This document shows, in pieces, positions 24,316-34,362 of a stretch of DNA of 64,000 nt (within the stretch, counting starts at the first letter, position 1; each line of letters opens with the position of its first letter). The stretch covers positions 620,001-684,000 of the forward strand of contig JADJWS010000001.1 of assembly GCA_016716235.1 (NCBI GenBank), in the 5' to 3' direction. The notes under the pieces were generated by a model. The model saw only the letters and a list, made by a program, of their open reading frames with translations, did no database searches and was not told where the DNA came from. The position numbers were made by a program, and so were the translations under genes. The stretch is from Candidatus Defluviilinea gracilis. Lineage in GTDB: Bacteria > Chloroflexota > Anaerolineae > Anaerolineales > Villigracilaceae.

Positions 24316-24590
24316 GTGCCGTAAATCTCCGCCAGATATTTGTCGTGATTCGTCGAAATGTCAGTTTTGTCCTCAATATCATGAAATTGGATTTCTCCCT
24401 CCTCAAGCTGTCTGATAAATTCAAGGGCGCGCTCGCGTTTTTCTTCTTGCGTCATTTCTTTTGGAGAGGTTACGATATACTGCGCCACACTCTCGCGCAC
24501 TAATTTTGCGACAGGCGTCTTGCGAGCCTTCGCCAGTTCTTTTAAAGCCTTCACCTGTTCTTCGGTCAGTTGAACCATCATCCGTACCAT
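24297..24590 (-). CDS. vapB: VapB-like ribbon-helix-helix antitoxin
   Basis: A 97-residue protein. The N-terminal MVQLTEEQVKALKELAKARK and KLVRESVAQYIV form a ribbon-helix-helix DNA-binding domain; the acidic C-terminal tail (FIRQLEEGEIQFHDIEDKTD) would bind the toxin. Translation of vapC starts inside its 3' end, the usual toxin-antitoxin arrangement. It probably represses its own promoter, which lies in the 49-base divergent gap to the methyltransferase gene. Confidence 0.82.
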   Translation of the reverse strand: MVRMMVQLTEEQVKALKELAKARKTPVAKLVRESVAQYIVTSPKEMTQEEKRERALEFIRQLEEGEIQFHDIEDKTDISTNHDKYLAEIYGTWKKSS

Positions 24591-24639
24591 AGCGACCTCG
24601 ATTCTGCTATCACTTTTCAGAAAGCGCTATCATTATAGC

Positions 24640-25401
24640 ATGCCAAATAAAGACTTCCTCTTCCTCCACCTGCGCGACCTGCCCTACTTCCGCGCATTTT
24701 TGCGGGCAATTGAATCATCCTACTACCAAAACCTGCCCCTGCCCGCGCCGGTCTACGATGTGGGCGCCGGCGACGGTCACTTTGCCTCGTTGACCTTCGA
24801 CCAAAAAATTGACGTGGGACTCGACCCGTGGCACGGACCCATCCACGAGGCGAAGAAATACGGCGCATACAAGTCGCTCGTGGAGGCGGACGGCGCGAAA
24901 TCTCCGTTCCCCAACGACTACTTCGCCAGCGGGTTCAGCAACTCGGTGCTAGAGCATATCCCGCACATTGACGACGTGTTAAAAGAGACCGCGCGCGTAT
25001 TAAGGAAGGGTGCGCCATTTTACTTTTGCGTGCCGAACACGAGATATTTTTCCGCCTTGTCTATTTCGAAGGTGTTGGGCAAGCCGTATGAAAACTGGTT
25101 CCGCAGAATTTCACGCGTGCATCACGCCGACGAGCCTGATGTTTGGCAAATGCGCCTGGAACGCGCCGGCTTTGAAATGATACGGCACTGGCACTACTTC
25201 TCGCCCGCCGCGATGCGCGTGTTAGAATGGGGACATTACTTCGGCGTTCCATCGGTATTGGCTCGCGTTCTCACAGGGCGTTGGATACTCTCACGCGCAA
25301 TCTGGAATCTCTGGCTAACGAAAAAATATGTAAGCAAATACGCCTCGCCTGAACCGACCGAGAACGGGACGTTTACGTTTTATATCGCGAAGAAAAGGTA
25401 G
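24640..25401 (+). CDS. SAM-dependent class I methyltransferase
   Basis: A 253-residue protein. PVYDVGAGDGHFASL is motif I, followed by LDPWHGPIHEAKKYGAYKSL and SNSVLEHIPHIDDVLKETARVL, typical of methyltransferase type 11 enzymes in glycan clusters. The acceptor is unknown. A TATCAT box 6 bases before ATG suggests leaderless expression. The next methyltransferase gene follows within 80 bases in the same direction. Confidence 0.85.
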   Translation: MPNKDFLFLHLRDLPYFRAFLRAIESSYYQNLPLPAPVYDVGAGDGHFASLTFDQKIDVGLDPWHGPIHEAKKYGAYKSLVEADGAKSPFPNDYFASGFSNSVLEHIPHIDDVLKETARVLRKGAPFYFCVPNTRYFSALSISKVLGKPYENWFRRISRVHHADEPDVWQMRLERAGFEMIRHWHYFSPAAMRVLEWGHYFGVPSVLARVLTGRWILSRAIWNLWLTKKYVSKYASPEPTENGTFTFYIAKKR

Positions 25402-25477
25402 ACCAGGAAACAGTAGTCAAACGCACACAGCCACAAATCCGCTTTGCGCCTGTTTCCTTGTGCTTGTATACGCGCCC

Positions 25478-26200
25478 ATGCCCTTCGACGAAAACTATTT
25501 CTCCACGCATACCTACGCCAACATTACTTTCGCCAAATACAGCATGTATTGGTGGTCGAATCGTTTTTTCGCCATGCTGGCGCGGCGATACGGCCGGCGC
25601 GGCGCGCGCCTGCTGGAGGTGGGGGCCGGCATGGGGCATCTTGTGGGTCAGCTCGAAGACACGTTCGAAACGTACGGTTGTGATATCAACCATTGGGCGG
25701 TGACACAGTCGAAACCCGTTGTGAAGACCACTCGCCTGCAAACTGCCAGCGCCCAGGAACTTCCATTTAACGACAACTCATTTAACGTGGTTATCATCAA
25801 GCACGTTGTGGAGCATTTGCCCGACCCGCAAAAAACGATTCGAGAGATCGGGCGCGTCACCGAGGCAGGCGGCATTCTCATCCTTGCCACGCCGAACCTC
25901 GACTCTCTACTCAAGCCGTGGAAAGGCGACAAGTGGATCGGCTATCAAGACCCGACTCACATCTCGTTGAAACGACCCGCCGAATGGGTCTCCTTGATCG
26001 AAGGCGCAGGCTTTACAATCAAGCGCATCTTCGCTGATGGGTTTTGGGATGTGCCCTATATTCCGCTCGTTCCCAGCGCGATCCAAAAATTGACCTTCGG
26101 TTCGCTCGGCGGACTACAGGCGATCACGGGCGTGGCGTTTCTTCCCATGACGTGGGGCGAAAGCATCATTACAATCGCAAGGAAACAAGCGCGCAAGTAG
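25478..26200 (+). CDS. SAM-dependent class I methyltransferase
   Basis: A 240-residue protein. ARLLEVGAGMGHLVGQLED is motif I; ASAQELPFNDNSFNVVIIKH and EHLPDPQKTIREIGRVTEAG follow. I start it at MPFDENYFSTHTYANI (25478), where the family sequence begins. It is a separate enzyme from the preceding one, not a copy. It likely modifies a sugar or lipid in the same pathway (inference from context). Confidence 0.87.
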   Translation: MPFDENYFSTHTYANITFAKYSMYWWSNRFFAMLARRYGRRGARLLEVGAGMGHLVGQLEDTFETYGCDINHWAVTQSKPVVKTTRLQTASAQELPFNDNSFNVVIIKHVVEHLPDPQKTIREIGRVTEAGGILILATPNLDSLLKPWKGDKWIGYQDPTHISLKRPAEWVSLIEGAGFTIKRIFADGFWDVPYIPLVPSAIQKLTFGSLGGLQAITGVAFLPMTWGESIITIARKQARK

Positions 26201-26261
26201 GCAACGAACCGGGCAACGCCATCTTCCCCTGAGCCTAGCCGAAGGGACGCAATACGAACTC

Positions 26262-28487
26262 ATGACCACTCCTCACCCACAACCTCCGTTCGATGAACCC
26301 AGCATTCTCGATTACGTCAAATCGCTGTTTCGATTCGGCGCAGGCGAACGGATTCAGATTCCTCGTGTTGCCGAGGAAGAAACATCATCCATCACCGACG
26401 ATCAACCTGAGGGTCCGCAACCTCTTAACTCCGGTCTCGATACGCTCCTCGCGGCAGAGACGGATCGCCACCCGCGCCCCAGTCAACCTTCAGCTACCAA
26501 ATACGAATCGCCTTCCCCCTTCCCGTGGAGTTCCCTGCTGGCGCTCTTGCTTGCGCTGGCGGGCCAAAGGCTTCTCGAACCGCCGCCAGATACCCAATTA
26601 GGAATTGCGCTGTTCGTTGCCGCGCTCTTCGCGCTGGGCTGGGGACTCTATCGCGGCGAATGGACTCTCGCGCCTCTCGCCGAAACATCCGATCGGACAG
26701 ACCCGCTCACCTATCGCCCAGTCATGTTGATCCTCAGCCTGGGGCTGGGTCTCTGGGCGTTCACCCTGCTGGACGAGAACCTCTTCACCACGCTCAACGT
26801 TACGGTGTGGGCGCTCGCCGTGCTCGCCTTTATGGGCGCATTGTGGATTCGGACTGGTAGCGTGAAAAACCAACTGGCGAAAATTGCGGGCTTTTTCAAC
26901 CGCGACACATGGACGATCACCATCTCGCGCTGGGCGATTCTGCTCTTCGCCGCCACCGCCCTGGTTTTCTTCTTCCGCTTCACACAGACAGAGACCGTGC
27001 CGCCGGAACCGTTCAGCGACCATGCCGAAAAACTGTACGATGTATACGATGTGTCGCAGGGTGACACGCATATTTTCTTCCCGCGCAATACCGGGCGTGA
27101 AGCCATTCAAATGTATTGGACTCTCTGGGTGGCAAACATCTTCGGCACCGGTTTGTCGTATCTCAGCCTCAAACTCGGCACCGCCCTCCTCGGCTTTTTG
27201 ACCCTGCCATTTATTTACCTGCTCGGAAAAGAAATCGGCGGAACGCGCGTGGCGCTCTTTGCCTTTATGCTCGCGGGAATTGCCTACTGGCCCAACGTCA
27301 TCAGTCGTATCGGACTGCGTTTCCCGTTATATCCCCTCTTCGTGGCGCCGACGCTTCTTTTCCTCCTGCGCGGCTTGCGCACTCGCAACCGCAACGATTT
27401 CCTCCTCTCCGGCTTGTTCCTCGGGCTTGGCTTGCATGGCTATAGCCCATTCCGCATTGTTCCGTTCGTGGTGATCGCGGCGTTCATCTTGTATTGGATT
27501 CACTCGCAATCGAAAGGCGCGCGCCGCGAGTTGCCGGTCTGGCTGGCGATGCTGGCGATCACCTCATTGTTTGTGTTTCTTCCCTTGTTGCGCTTCTGGA
27601 TCGACAACCCGGAGGCGTTCGGGTTCCGCGCTTTTTCCCGGTTAAGCACGATCGAACAGCTGTTGCCGGGACCCGCCCCGGTCATCTTTGCGTCGAACGT
27701 GGGGAAGGCGTTGCTGATGTATAACCTCGACGATGGCGAGATCTGGGTCAACTCGATCCCTCACCGCCCCGCGCTGGACGTGGTCACGGGCGCGTTGTTC
27801 CTGTTTGGGTTTGTCCTCGTGCTGATCCGCTACTTCCGCAAACGCCACTGGCAGGATTTGTTCCTGCTGGTGTCTATTCCGTTGTTGCAGTTGCCATCCA
27901 CGTTATCGCTGGCGTTCCCCGGGGAAAACCCCGCGCTCAACCGCGCCGGCGCGGCGAGCATTCCCGCCTTCCTGCTGGCGGCGTTGGCGCTCGACGGGTT
28001 AGTCACCAGCCTGAAAGGGAGAGGGATGCGGAATGTCGTCGCCTGGGGGTTGACGGGTATCTTGTTGGCGGCTTCCGCTTCACAAAATTACACGCTTGTC
28101 TTCGATACGTTTGCGAATTCATTCCGTTTAGGATCGTGGAACACATCCGACATGGGAAGAGTCATACGCGAGTTCGAGCAGACCTATGGCACAACAGAGA
28201 CGGTTTGGGTGGTGCCGTTCCCGTATTGGGTAGATACGCGCCTGCCCGCCGCGTGGGCGGGTATCCCGAACCGCGATATGGCGCTATGGCCCGAAAATTT
28301 TGCCTCGACAGTGGAATTGCCGGGTCCGAAATTATTCATCCTAAAAGCCGACACCGAAGACCCGACGGTGAACGACCAGCAATCGCTGGATGCTTTGGAA
28401 GAGTTGTACCCGAACGGCGCATTGCGTTTGTTCGATTCGGACATCCCCGGTCACGATTTTTGGATCCTCTTTGTGCCAGGTGAATAA
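26262..28487 (+). CDS. GT39-like polytopic glycosyltransferase (ArnT/PMT superfamily)
   Basis: A 741-residue protein: a cytoplasmic N-terminus (DEPSILDYVKSLFRFGAGER) with a disordered segment, then about twelve transmembrane helices, and a soluble C-terminal part (GRVIREFEQTYGTTETVWVV onward). The helix pair with FIYLLGKEIGGTRVALFAFM and AYWPNVISRIGLRFPLYPL fits the GT-C fold of ArnT/PMT-type transferases using polyprenyl-phosphate sugars. Donor and acceptor are unknown. It is the first of four giant membrane genes in a row. Confidence 0.8.
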   Translation: MTTPHPQPPFDEPSILDYVKSLFRFGAGERIQIPRVAEEETSSITDDQPEGPQPLNSGLDTLLAAETDRHPRPSQPSATKYESPSPFPWSSLLALLLALAGQRLLEPPPDTQLGIALFVAALFALGWGLYRGEWTLAPLAETSDRTDPLTYRPVMLILSLGLGLWAFTLLDENLFTTLNVTVWALAVLAFMGALWIRTGSVKNQLAKIAGFFNRDTWTITISRWAILLFAATALVFFFRFTQTETVPPEPFSDHAEKLYDVYDVSQGDTHIFFPRNTGREAIQMYWTLWVANIFGTGLSYLSLKLGTALLGFLTLPFIYLLGKEIGGTRVALFAFMLAGIAYWPNVISRIGLRFPLYPLFVAPTLLFLLRGLRTRNRNDFLLSGLFLGLGLHGYSPFRIVPFVVIAAFILYWIHSQSKGARRELPVWLAMLAITSLFVFLPLLRFWIDNPEAFGFRAFSRLSTIEQLLPGPAPVIFASNVGKALLMYNLDDGEIWVNSIPHRPALDVVTGALFLFGFVLVLIRYFRKRHWQDLFLLVSIPLLQLPSTLSLAFPGENPALNRAGAASIPAFLLAALALDGLVTSLKGRGMRNVVAWGLTGILLAASASQNYTLVFDTFANSFRLGSWNTSDMGRVIREFEQTYGTTETVWVVPFPYWVDTRLPAAWAGIPNRDMALWPENFASTVELPGPKLFILKADTEDPTVNDQQSLDALEELYPNGALRLFDSDIPGHDFWILFVPGE

Positions 28488-28557
28488 TTAACCGCCAAGC
28501 GCGCGAGGAACGCGAAGATTCTTTTTTTCTTGGCGGGCTTCGCGGTTCAAAAAATTT

Positions 28558-31500
28558 ATGAAACATACAAAATATTTCTGGCTCTTCGATATTCTTCTTG
28601 TGCTTGTGCTCGCGTTGGCGGGCTATTTGCGTTTGACCGGTGTGAATTGGGGCGAAGGCGAGCACCAACACCCGGATGAGAATTTCCTTTCGGGCGTGGT
28701 CGCCAATTTACGGGCGCACAAATGCGCCGATGCCGCCCTGCCGATCGATGCCTGCCCCACGGAAAAACAGACGTGGATCAGCCTCGGCGATTATTTCGAC
28801 AGCGAGACCTCCACACTCAACCCATACAATCGCGGGCAAACCTTCTTTGTGTATGGCAACCTGCCGATCACCCTCGTGCGTGTCGCGGCGGAGGCGACCG
28901 GGCAACTCGACGTAAAACTGTTGGGCAGGCAGTTCTCCGCTTTTGCCGATCTGTTCACGATCTTGATCCTGTATGCCATTGTCTCGCGCTTGTATGATCG
29001 TCGCGTGGCGTTGCTAGCCTCCCTCTTCTCCGCGCTGACGGTGATGCAGATCCAGCAATCGCACTTCTTCACCACGGACCTGTTCGTCAACCCGTTTGCG
29101 TTTCTGGCGCTCTATTTTGCCGTTGAGATCATGCTGTGGAAAAATCAGAGAATAGAGACTAGAGATTCGATGAGTCCCCAGTCTCCAGTCTCTAATTCTC
29201 CAATTCTCCAATCCTCCGATCTCCAGCTCTTCGACAACGCTCAGGACAAGTCTCCAGTCTCCGATCTCGAAACACCCTCAGCGACCACCTCAGACGACTC
29301 GACCAACACCGATTCCCCAGCCTCCGATCTCCAGTCTCCAGTCTCCAATTCTCCAATTCTCCGCTCTCTAATCACCAATCCCCTCTTCCTCCTCAGCATC
29401 GGCTTCGGCATCGCCTACGGCATGGCGCTGGCATCGAAGGTGAATATTTATCCGCTGGCGATCCTCCTGCCCGTCGCGTTTGCAATTCGATATATGACCA
29501 TCGACCATGGACAACAGACCAAATCTCCTCTCTCTGTGGAAGAGCAACAAGGCGAGGAAGAAACCGTCCATCGTCCATCGTCCATCGTTCATCGCTCACC
29601 GCCAATAACCCATTACTACTTACTAATTACTCTCTGTCTCATTGCCGGCGGACTAGCCGCGCTGATCTCCTTCCGCATTTTCCAGCCGTATGCGTTCGAC
29701 GGGCTTGGACTCAACCCGCAGTGGATCGCCAACATTCAAGAACAACGCATTCAAGCCAAAGGCGATGCCGACCTGCCATGGAATCTCCAATGGGCGCGGC
29801 GTTCGCATTTGTATTCGTTTGAAAATCTGACGACTTGGGGATTAGGTCTGCCTCTCGGCATCCTCGCGTGGATCGGATTCCTCACCATGGGCTGGCGCAT
29901 CCTCAAAGGCGAATGGCATCATGCGCTTCTTTGGGGCTGGACGGCGGCATACTTCCTCTGGCAGTCGATGGAATTCAACCCGACCATGCGCTATCAACTT
30001 CCCATCTACCCACTGCTTGGAATGATGGCAGCATGGTTCGTCTTCGAACAATTACCAATTACCAATAACAAATTACGCGCTTCATATTCCGTACTGCGTA
30101 TTTCCATGGCCGTGATCGCGATCGGACTCACCGCCGCGTGGGCTTTCGCCTTCCAAAGCATCTACACCCGCGAGGAACCGCGCATTGCCGCCTCAAGGTG
30201 GATCTATCAGAACGTGCCGGGTCCAATCAATTTACACATTCAAACATCCGAGGGCGGAACCTACAACCAGCCACTGCCGATTCATCCCGAAACAGCCGTC
30301 AACGCATCCGTGCCGTACGATATCTCCTTTATTTCCAATGCGGACGGACTTCTCACCAGCCTCACCCTCGGGCACGCCAACAACGCGCTCGCATCTTCTT
30401 CCACCCTCAGCCTGATCCTCTCTAACGCGCCCGATCACCTCCCCGAACAAACATTAGCCACCGCATCCCTCACAGGTGATTTTTCCGCGCAAAACGACCC
30501 GCGCGGCGATCCTTACACCATCGAACTTGATGAGCCGATCAATATCTCAAAAGGCACGCAATATTATCTTCGCATGCAAATCAACGAGGGCATCCTCGGT
30601 ATCACCGGCTCGGCGGTCGTCAATGAAACCGACTACGATTACCCGCTTCCCTTCCGCGTGGATGGCTACGACGCCTTCGGCGGACTCTACCGCGGCGACC
30701 TGAATCTGCAAGTCTACTGGGATGACAACGCCGACAAACTCGCGCGTTTCGTCAGCACCCTCGACCAGGCCGATTACATCTTCATCCCCACCAACCACCA
30801 ATACGCCCAGATCACGCGCCTGCCCGAGCGTTATCCGCTGACAACAGAGTATTACCGCGAGTTGATGGGATGTCCAGTTGGTGAAGACATCATCCCTTGT
30901 TATCACGAAGCCAAACCCGGCGACTACGAGGGCAGGCTCGGTTTCGATCTCGTGGCTGTGTTCGAGACCTTCCCGAAATTAGGGGACATCGAGATCAACG
31001 ACGAATACGCGGAAGAGGCGTTCACGTTCTACGACCATCCGAAAGTGTTCATCTTCAAGAAGAACGGAAACTACGATACCGCGCAAGCGCAATCCACCTT
31101 GAGCGCGGTCGATTTAACGAAAGTTACGCGCCTCACCCCGCGCCAATTCAGCGACTACAAGTCTTTGATGCTACCCGCCGACAAACTCGCGCAACAACGC
31201 GCCGGCGGCACATGGTCTGAGTTGTTCGATTACAACTCCGCGCTCAACAGCAACCCATGGCTGGGCTTGCTGGTCTGGTATCTCTTCATCATGATCCTTG
31301 GGCTTGCCGTATACCCGCTGGTGAGAATTGCCATGCCCGGTTTGGCAGACCGCGGTTACCCGCTCAGCCGCGCGTTGGGGTTGGTCCTCTTCGGCTGGCT
31401 GGCATGGATGGGAGGCTCTATCGGCATCCCCTACACGCGCCCAACCATCGCGATCGTCTTCGGCTTGATCCTGCTCATGGGCGCGGGGCTTGGTTACTAT

Positions 31501-33738
31501 CAACGCCACGAACTGCGCGCAGAATGGAAAACCAAAAGAAAATACTTCCTGCTCGTCGAAGGCATCTTCCTGCTGTTCTTCTTCATCGACCTCTTCATCC
31601 GCATTGGCAACCCGGACTTGTGGCACGTATCCAAAGGCGGCGAGCGCCCAATGGATTTCTCGTACTTTAACGCGGTGCTCAAAAGCACATCCTTCCCGCC
31701 GTACGATCCGTGGTTCGCGGGCGGATACATCAATTACTATTATTACGGCTTCGTGTTGGTCGGCACGCCGGTCAAACTGCTCGGCATCGTGCCGTCCATC
31801 GCCTACAACTTCATCCTGCCGACACTCTTCGCCATCGTCGGCATCAGCGCATTCTCCATCGGCTGGAATCTTCTTCAAAAGGATGAAGGCGGAAGGATGA
31901 AGGATGAAGAATCATCTGAACACAATTCAGCCCTTCCACAAGACTCAGGGCAAACCTTCATCCTTCATCCTTTATCTTTAATTGCCGGCTTTGCCGCGTC
32001 TTTCCTCGCCATCCTGCTGGGCAACCTCGGCACCGTGCAAATGATCTACAACCGCCTGCAACAACTCGGTTCGCTGGGCGCCTTCACCTGGGATTCGACT
32101 TTCGGTCAACGCGTGAAGTGGGCGACTGAGGGACTGAAACTCATCGCGCAGGGCGGCACGCTTCCGGTCGGACCTGGAGACTGGTACTGGGACCCCAGCC
32201 GAGTCGTCCCGCCGGGCGGGGGCAACGAGATCACCGAGTTCCCTCTGTTCACCTTCCTGTATAGCGACTTGCATGCGCACATGATCGTCATGCCGCTGGC
32301 GTTGCTTGCCATCAGTTGGGCGCTGTCGGTGGTGATGGCTCGCTCGCGCTGGAAGGACCAAGCCCACCCTGCGTCTGAAGCGTGGATGACCGCGCTGGGA
32401 TTCCTCGTCGGCGGACTCATCATCGGCGCGGTGTTTCCCACCAATCTATCCGACACGTATACCTATTTATTGATCGGGATCGCGGCGGTCGCATATTCCG
32501 TGTGGCGATACGTCGAAGCCGGGTCATTGATGAAACGCATCGTGTGGACGGGCGGCGCGGTCGTTGCCTTGTTCGCGCTGTCGAGGCTGTTATATCTGCC
32601 GTATCGTATCGCGTATTATCAGGGATACAGCGCGCTCGACCCGTGGAAGGGACCGTTCACGCCCATCTCGTCGTATCTCACTATGTGGGGCGTGTTCCTG
32701 TTCATCATCGTTGCGTGGATGGTCTGGGAAACCCGCGAGTGGATGGCTTCAACGCCCGCGTCATCCTTGCGAAAGCTCAAACCATTTCAGGTTTTGATCG
32801 AAGGCGCGTTGATCGTGTTCGCATTCATATTGCTCCTCCTTCAATACAATCAATCCAGCACAAATTACGGAGGCGTGGCGGTCAGCTGGATCGCCTTGCC
32901 TATCGCGGCGTGGGCTGGAATTTTGATGCTGCGCCCGAACATGCCGGATGAAAAGCGATTCGTGTTGTTCCTCATCGGCACTGCCCTGCTCATCACCGTC
33001 GTTGTTGAAGTCCTCGTGGTGGTCGGCGACATCGGACGGCAGAACACCATCTTCAAATTCTATTTGCAATCGTGGTTCATGCTGGCAGTGAGCGCGGCGG
33101 CGGCGTTCGCATGGACTCTCCCCTCGTTCTTCAAATGGCTTCCCGGCTGGCGCGTCTTTTGGCAGATCGCGATGATCGCGCTCGTCTCCGGCGCGGCGAT
33201 GTATACCGTCACTGCCACATCCGGCAAGATCAAAGACCGCTGGATCCTCGAAGCCCCGCGCACGCTCGATTCGATGACCTACATGCAATATGCTCAATAC
33301 GATACGTACGGTCAACGTTTGGAATTGAGCGAGGATTACCGCGCCATCCGCTGGATGCAGGATAACGTGAAAGGATCGCCAGTCATCGCGGAAGCCGCCT
33401 CTGCTGGCAGGCAATATGAATGGCACTCGCGTTTCACGATCTATACCGGGCTTCCTGATGTAGTTGGCTGGCAATGGCATCAACAACAACAGCGCGTTCT
33501 ATTTTCACAGCAAGTGGTCGACCGGGGCGCGGAAGTAACCGATTTCTACAACAGCATTGACCCCGAATCCATTCGGGCATTTCTCAAAAAGTACGATGTG
33601 AAGTATATTATCGTCGGTCAACTCGAACGCGCCGCGTACACGCCGGAAGGTATCGCCAAGTTCGATCAACTCGAAGGACAATATTGGCGCGAAGTCTATC
33701 GCGATGGCGCGACAGTGATTTATGAGGTAATGCCGTAA
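28558..33738 (+). CDS. GT39-like/DUF2298 fusion membrane protein (1726 residues)
   Basis: Two polytopic modules in one chain. Residues 1 to about 560 are GT-C-like (HQHPDENFLSGVVANLR in the first external loop), followed by an extracytoplasmic segment to about 890. From about 898 to the end is DUF2298 (Chlor_Arch_YYY), with GGYINYYYYGFVLVGTPVKL near 1055, FPLFTFLYSDLHAHMIVMPL and a soluble C-terminal part (IRAFLKKYDVKYIIVGQLER). Three repeat-derived insertions lie in loops, at about residues 196-274, 312-361 and 1107-1141. Likely a sugar or lipid transferase in envelope glycan synthesis; activity unproven. Confidence 0.85.
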   Translation: MKHTKYFWLFDILLVLVLALAGYLRLTGVNWGEGEHQHPDENFLSGVVANLRAHKCADAALPIDACPTEKQTWISLGDYFDSETSTLNPYNRGQTFFVYGNLPITLVRVAAEATGQLDVKLLGRQFSAFADLFTILILYAIVSRLYDRRVALLASLFSALTVMQIQQSHFFTTDLFVNPFAFLALYFAVEIMLWKNQRIETRDSMSPQSPVSNSPILQSSDLQLFDNAQDKSPVSDLETPSATTSDDSTNTDSPASDLQSPVSNSPILRSLITNPLFLLSIGFGIAYGMALASKVNIYPLAILLPVAFAIRYMTIDHGQQTKSPLSVEEQQGEEETVHRPSSIVHRSPPITHYYLLITLCLIAGGLAALISFRIFQPYAFDGLGLNPQWIANIQEQRIQAKGDADLPWNLQWARRSHLYSFENLTTWGLGLPLGILAWIGFLTMGWRILKGEWHHALLWGWTAAYFLWQSMEFNPTMRYQLPIYPLLGMMAAWFVFEQLPITNNKLRASYSVLRISMAVIAIGLTAAWAFAFQSIYTREEPRIAASRWIYQNVPGPINLHIQTSEGGTYNQPLPIHPETAVNASVPYDISFISNADGLLTSLTLGHANNALASSSTLSLILSNAPDHLPEQTLATASLTGDFSAQNDPRGDPYTIELDEPINISKGTQYYLRMQINEGILGITGSAVVNETDYDYPLPFRVDGYDAFGGLYRGDLNLQVYWDDNADKLARFVSTLDQADYIFIPTNHQYAQITRLPERYPLTTEYYRELMGCPVGEDIIPCYHEAKPGDYEGRLGFDLVAVFETFPKLGDIEINDEYAEEAFTFYDHPKVFIFKKNGNYDTAQAQSTLSAVDLTKVTRLTPRQFSDYKSLMLPADKLAQQRAGGTWSELFDYNSALNSNPWLGLLVWYLFIMILGLAVYPLVRIAMPGLADRGYPLSRALGLVLFGWLAWMGGSIGIPYTRPTIAIVFGLILLMGAGLGYYQRHELRAEWKTKRKYFLLVEGIFLLFFFIDLFIRIGNPDLWHVSKGGERPMDFSYFNAVLKSTSFPPYDPWFAGGYINYYYYGFVLVGTPVKLLGIVPSIAYNFILPTLFAIVGISAFSIGWNLLQKDEGGRMKDEESSEHNSALPQDSGQTFILHPLSLIAGFAASFLAILLGNLGTVQMIYNRLQQLGSLGAFTWDSTFGQRVKWATEGLKLIAQGGTLPVGPGDWYWDPSRVVPPGGGNEITEFPLFTFLYSDLHAHMIVMPLALLAISWALSVVMARSRWKDQAHPASEAWMTALGFLVGGLIIGAVFPTNLSDTYTYLLIGIAAVAYSVWRYVEAGSLMKRIVWTGGAVVALFALSRLLYLPYRIAYYQGYSALDPWKGPFTPISSYLTMWGVFLFIIVAWMVWETREWMASTPASSLRKLKPFQVLIEGALIVFAFILLLLQYNQSSTNYGGVAVSWIALPIAAWAGILMLRPNMPDEKRFVLFLIGTALLITVVVEVLVVVGDIGRQNTIFKFYLQSWFMLAVSAAAAFAWTLPSFFKWLPGWRVFWQIAMIALVSGAAMYTVTATSGKIKDRWILEAPRTLDSMTYMQYAQYDTYGQRLELSEDYRAIRWMQDNVKGSPVIAEAASAGRQYEWHSRFTIYTGLPDVVGWQWHQQQQRVLFSQQVVDRGAEVTDFYNSIDPESIRAFLKKYDVKYIIVGQLERAAYTPEGIAKFDQLEGQYWREVYRDGATVIYEVMP
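29145..29378. repeat. Heptamer repeat array (TCTCCAG/TTCTCCAA) inside a coding sequence
   Basis: Tandem units CCCCAGTCTCCAGTCTC, CAATTCTCCAATCCTCC and later CTCCAGTCTCCAGTCTCC, interrupted by a CTTCGACAACGCTCAGGACA unit, a commonly dispersed repeat. The frame stays open for its whole length, giving a low-complexity Ser/Pro-rich loop. A second run at 29490-29640 uses CCATCGT and CTACTTACTAATTACTC units. Confidence 0.88.
31880..31976. repeat. Inverted heptamer repeat (GGATGAA) inside a coding sequence
   Basis: Left arm AGGATGAAGGCGGAAGGATG then AAGGATGAAGAA; right arm CCTTCATCCTTCATCC. They are separated by about 43 bases and keep the reading frame open. Encodes residues with KDEGGRMKDEESSEHNS. 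Confidence 0.85.
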
Positions 33739-33744
33739 TAACCA

Positions 33745-33819
33745 TGTCATGCTGAGGAGCGAAGCGACGAAGCATCTCCCTCACGACAGGGAGACCCTTC
33801 GCTATCGCTCAGGGTGACA
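33745..33819. repeat. Dispersed repeat (TGTCATGCTGAG...CTCAGGGTGACA)
   Basis: Ends TGTCATGCTGAGG and CTCAGGGTGACA are inverted; the middle has GAAGCATCTCCCTC and GGGAGACCCTTCGC. Related copies at 18530-18640 and 39603-39696. Confidence 0.8.
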
Positions 33820-33845
33820 TCTCAAAATGAAGAACAGGAGCCGCT

Positions 33846-34202
33846 ATGATCTACCACCTCACCTTTCGCAAAAACTGGAGATACGCGCTGGCAACGGGAC
33901 CCTACACAGCCAAGAGCCTCGACAAAGAGGGCTTCATCCACTGCTCGACCCAATCGCAACTTGTTCCGGTGGCGATGGATTTTTTCCCGGCTCGCCGTAA
34001 ATTGACGATCCTCGTGATCGACGAAACAAAACTCAAACCAGAAGTGAAATGGGAAAAGCCTTCCGGCGGTCCGCCTCCGGGCGTTCCCGCCAGCGACAAG
34101 TTCCCGCACGTGTACGGTCCCATCAACCACGAAGCCGTCCTCAAAACACTGGACATGGAACGCAACGCGGACGATGTCTTCGTCCCGCCGGGTAATCTCT
34201 AA
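33846..34202 (+). CDS. DUF952 family protein
   Basis: A 118-residue protein with the DUF952 signatures MIYHLTFRKNWRYALATGPY, GFIHCSTQSQL and FPHVYGPINHEAVLKTLDM. Function unknown; the His and Cys positions (GFIHCS, HVYGPI) are conserved in the family and could form a small active site. A GGAGC Shine-Dalgarno precedes the ATG. It is wedged between two DUF2298 genes, with dispersed repeats on both sides. Confidence 0.85.
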   Translation: MIYHLTFRKNWRYALATGPYTAKSLDKEGFIHCSTQSQLVPVAMDFFPARRKLTILVIDETKLKPEVKWEKPSGGPPPGVPASDKFPHVYGPINHEAVLKTLDMERNADDVFVPPGNL

Positions 34203-34210
34203 TTTCATTC

Positions 34211-34362
34211 CGTCATTGCGAGCGAAGCGAAGCAATCTCCTCGCTAGCACGCAGACCATTCGGTCGCTGGACATCGTCCCGATGTTTTTTGGGAGGGTGA
34301 CACTCCATTTATAAATCGTCACTCGCCAATCGCAAATCGTCAATCAAAAATCGTAAATCGAA
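34211..34362. repeat. Dispersed repeat plus heptamer array before the DUF2298 gene
   Basis: CGTCATTGCGAGCGAAGCGA to CATCGTCCCGATG...GGGAGGGTGACA (34211-34302) is a palindromic repeat. It is followed by 7-base units AATCGTC/AATCGCA/AATCGTA at 34313-34360 that run directly into the ATG at 34363, leaving no room for a normal Shine-Dalgarno. Confidence 0.75.
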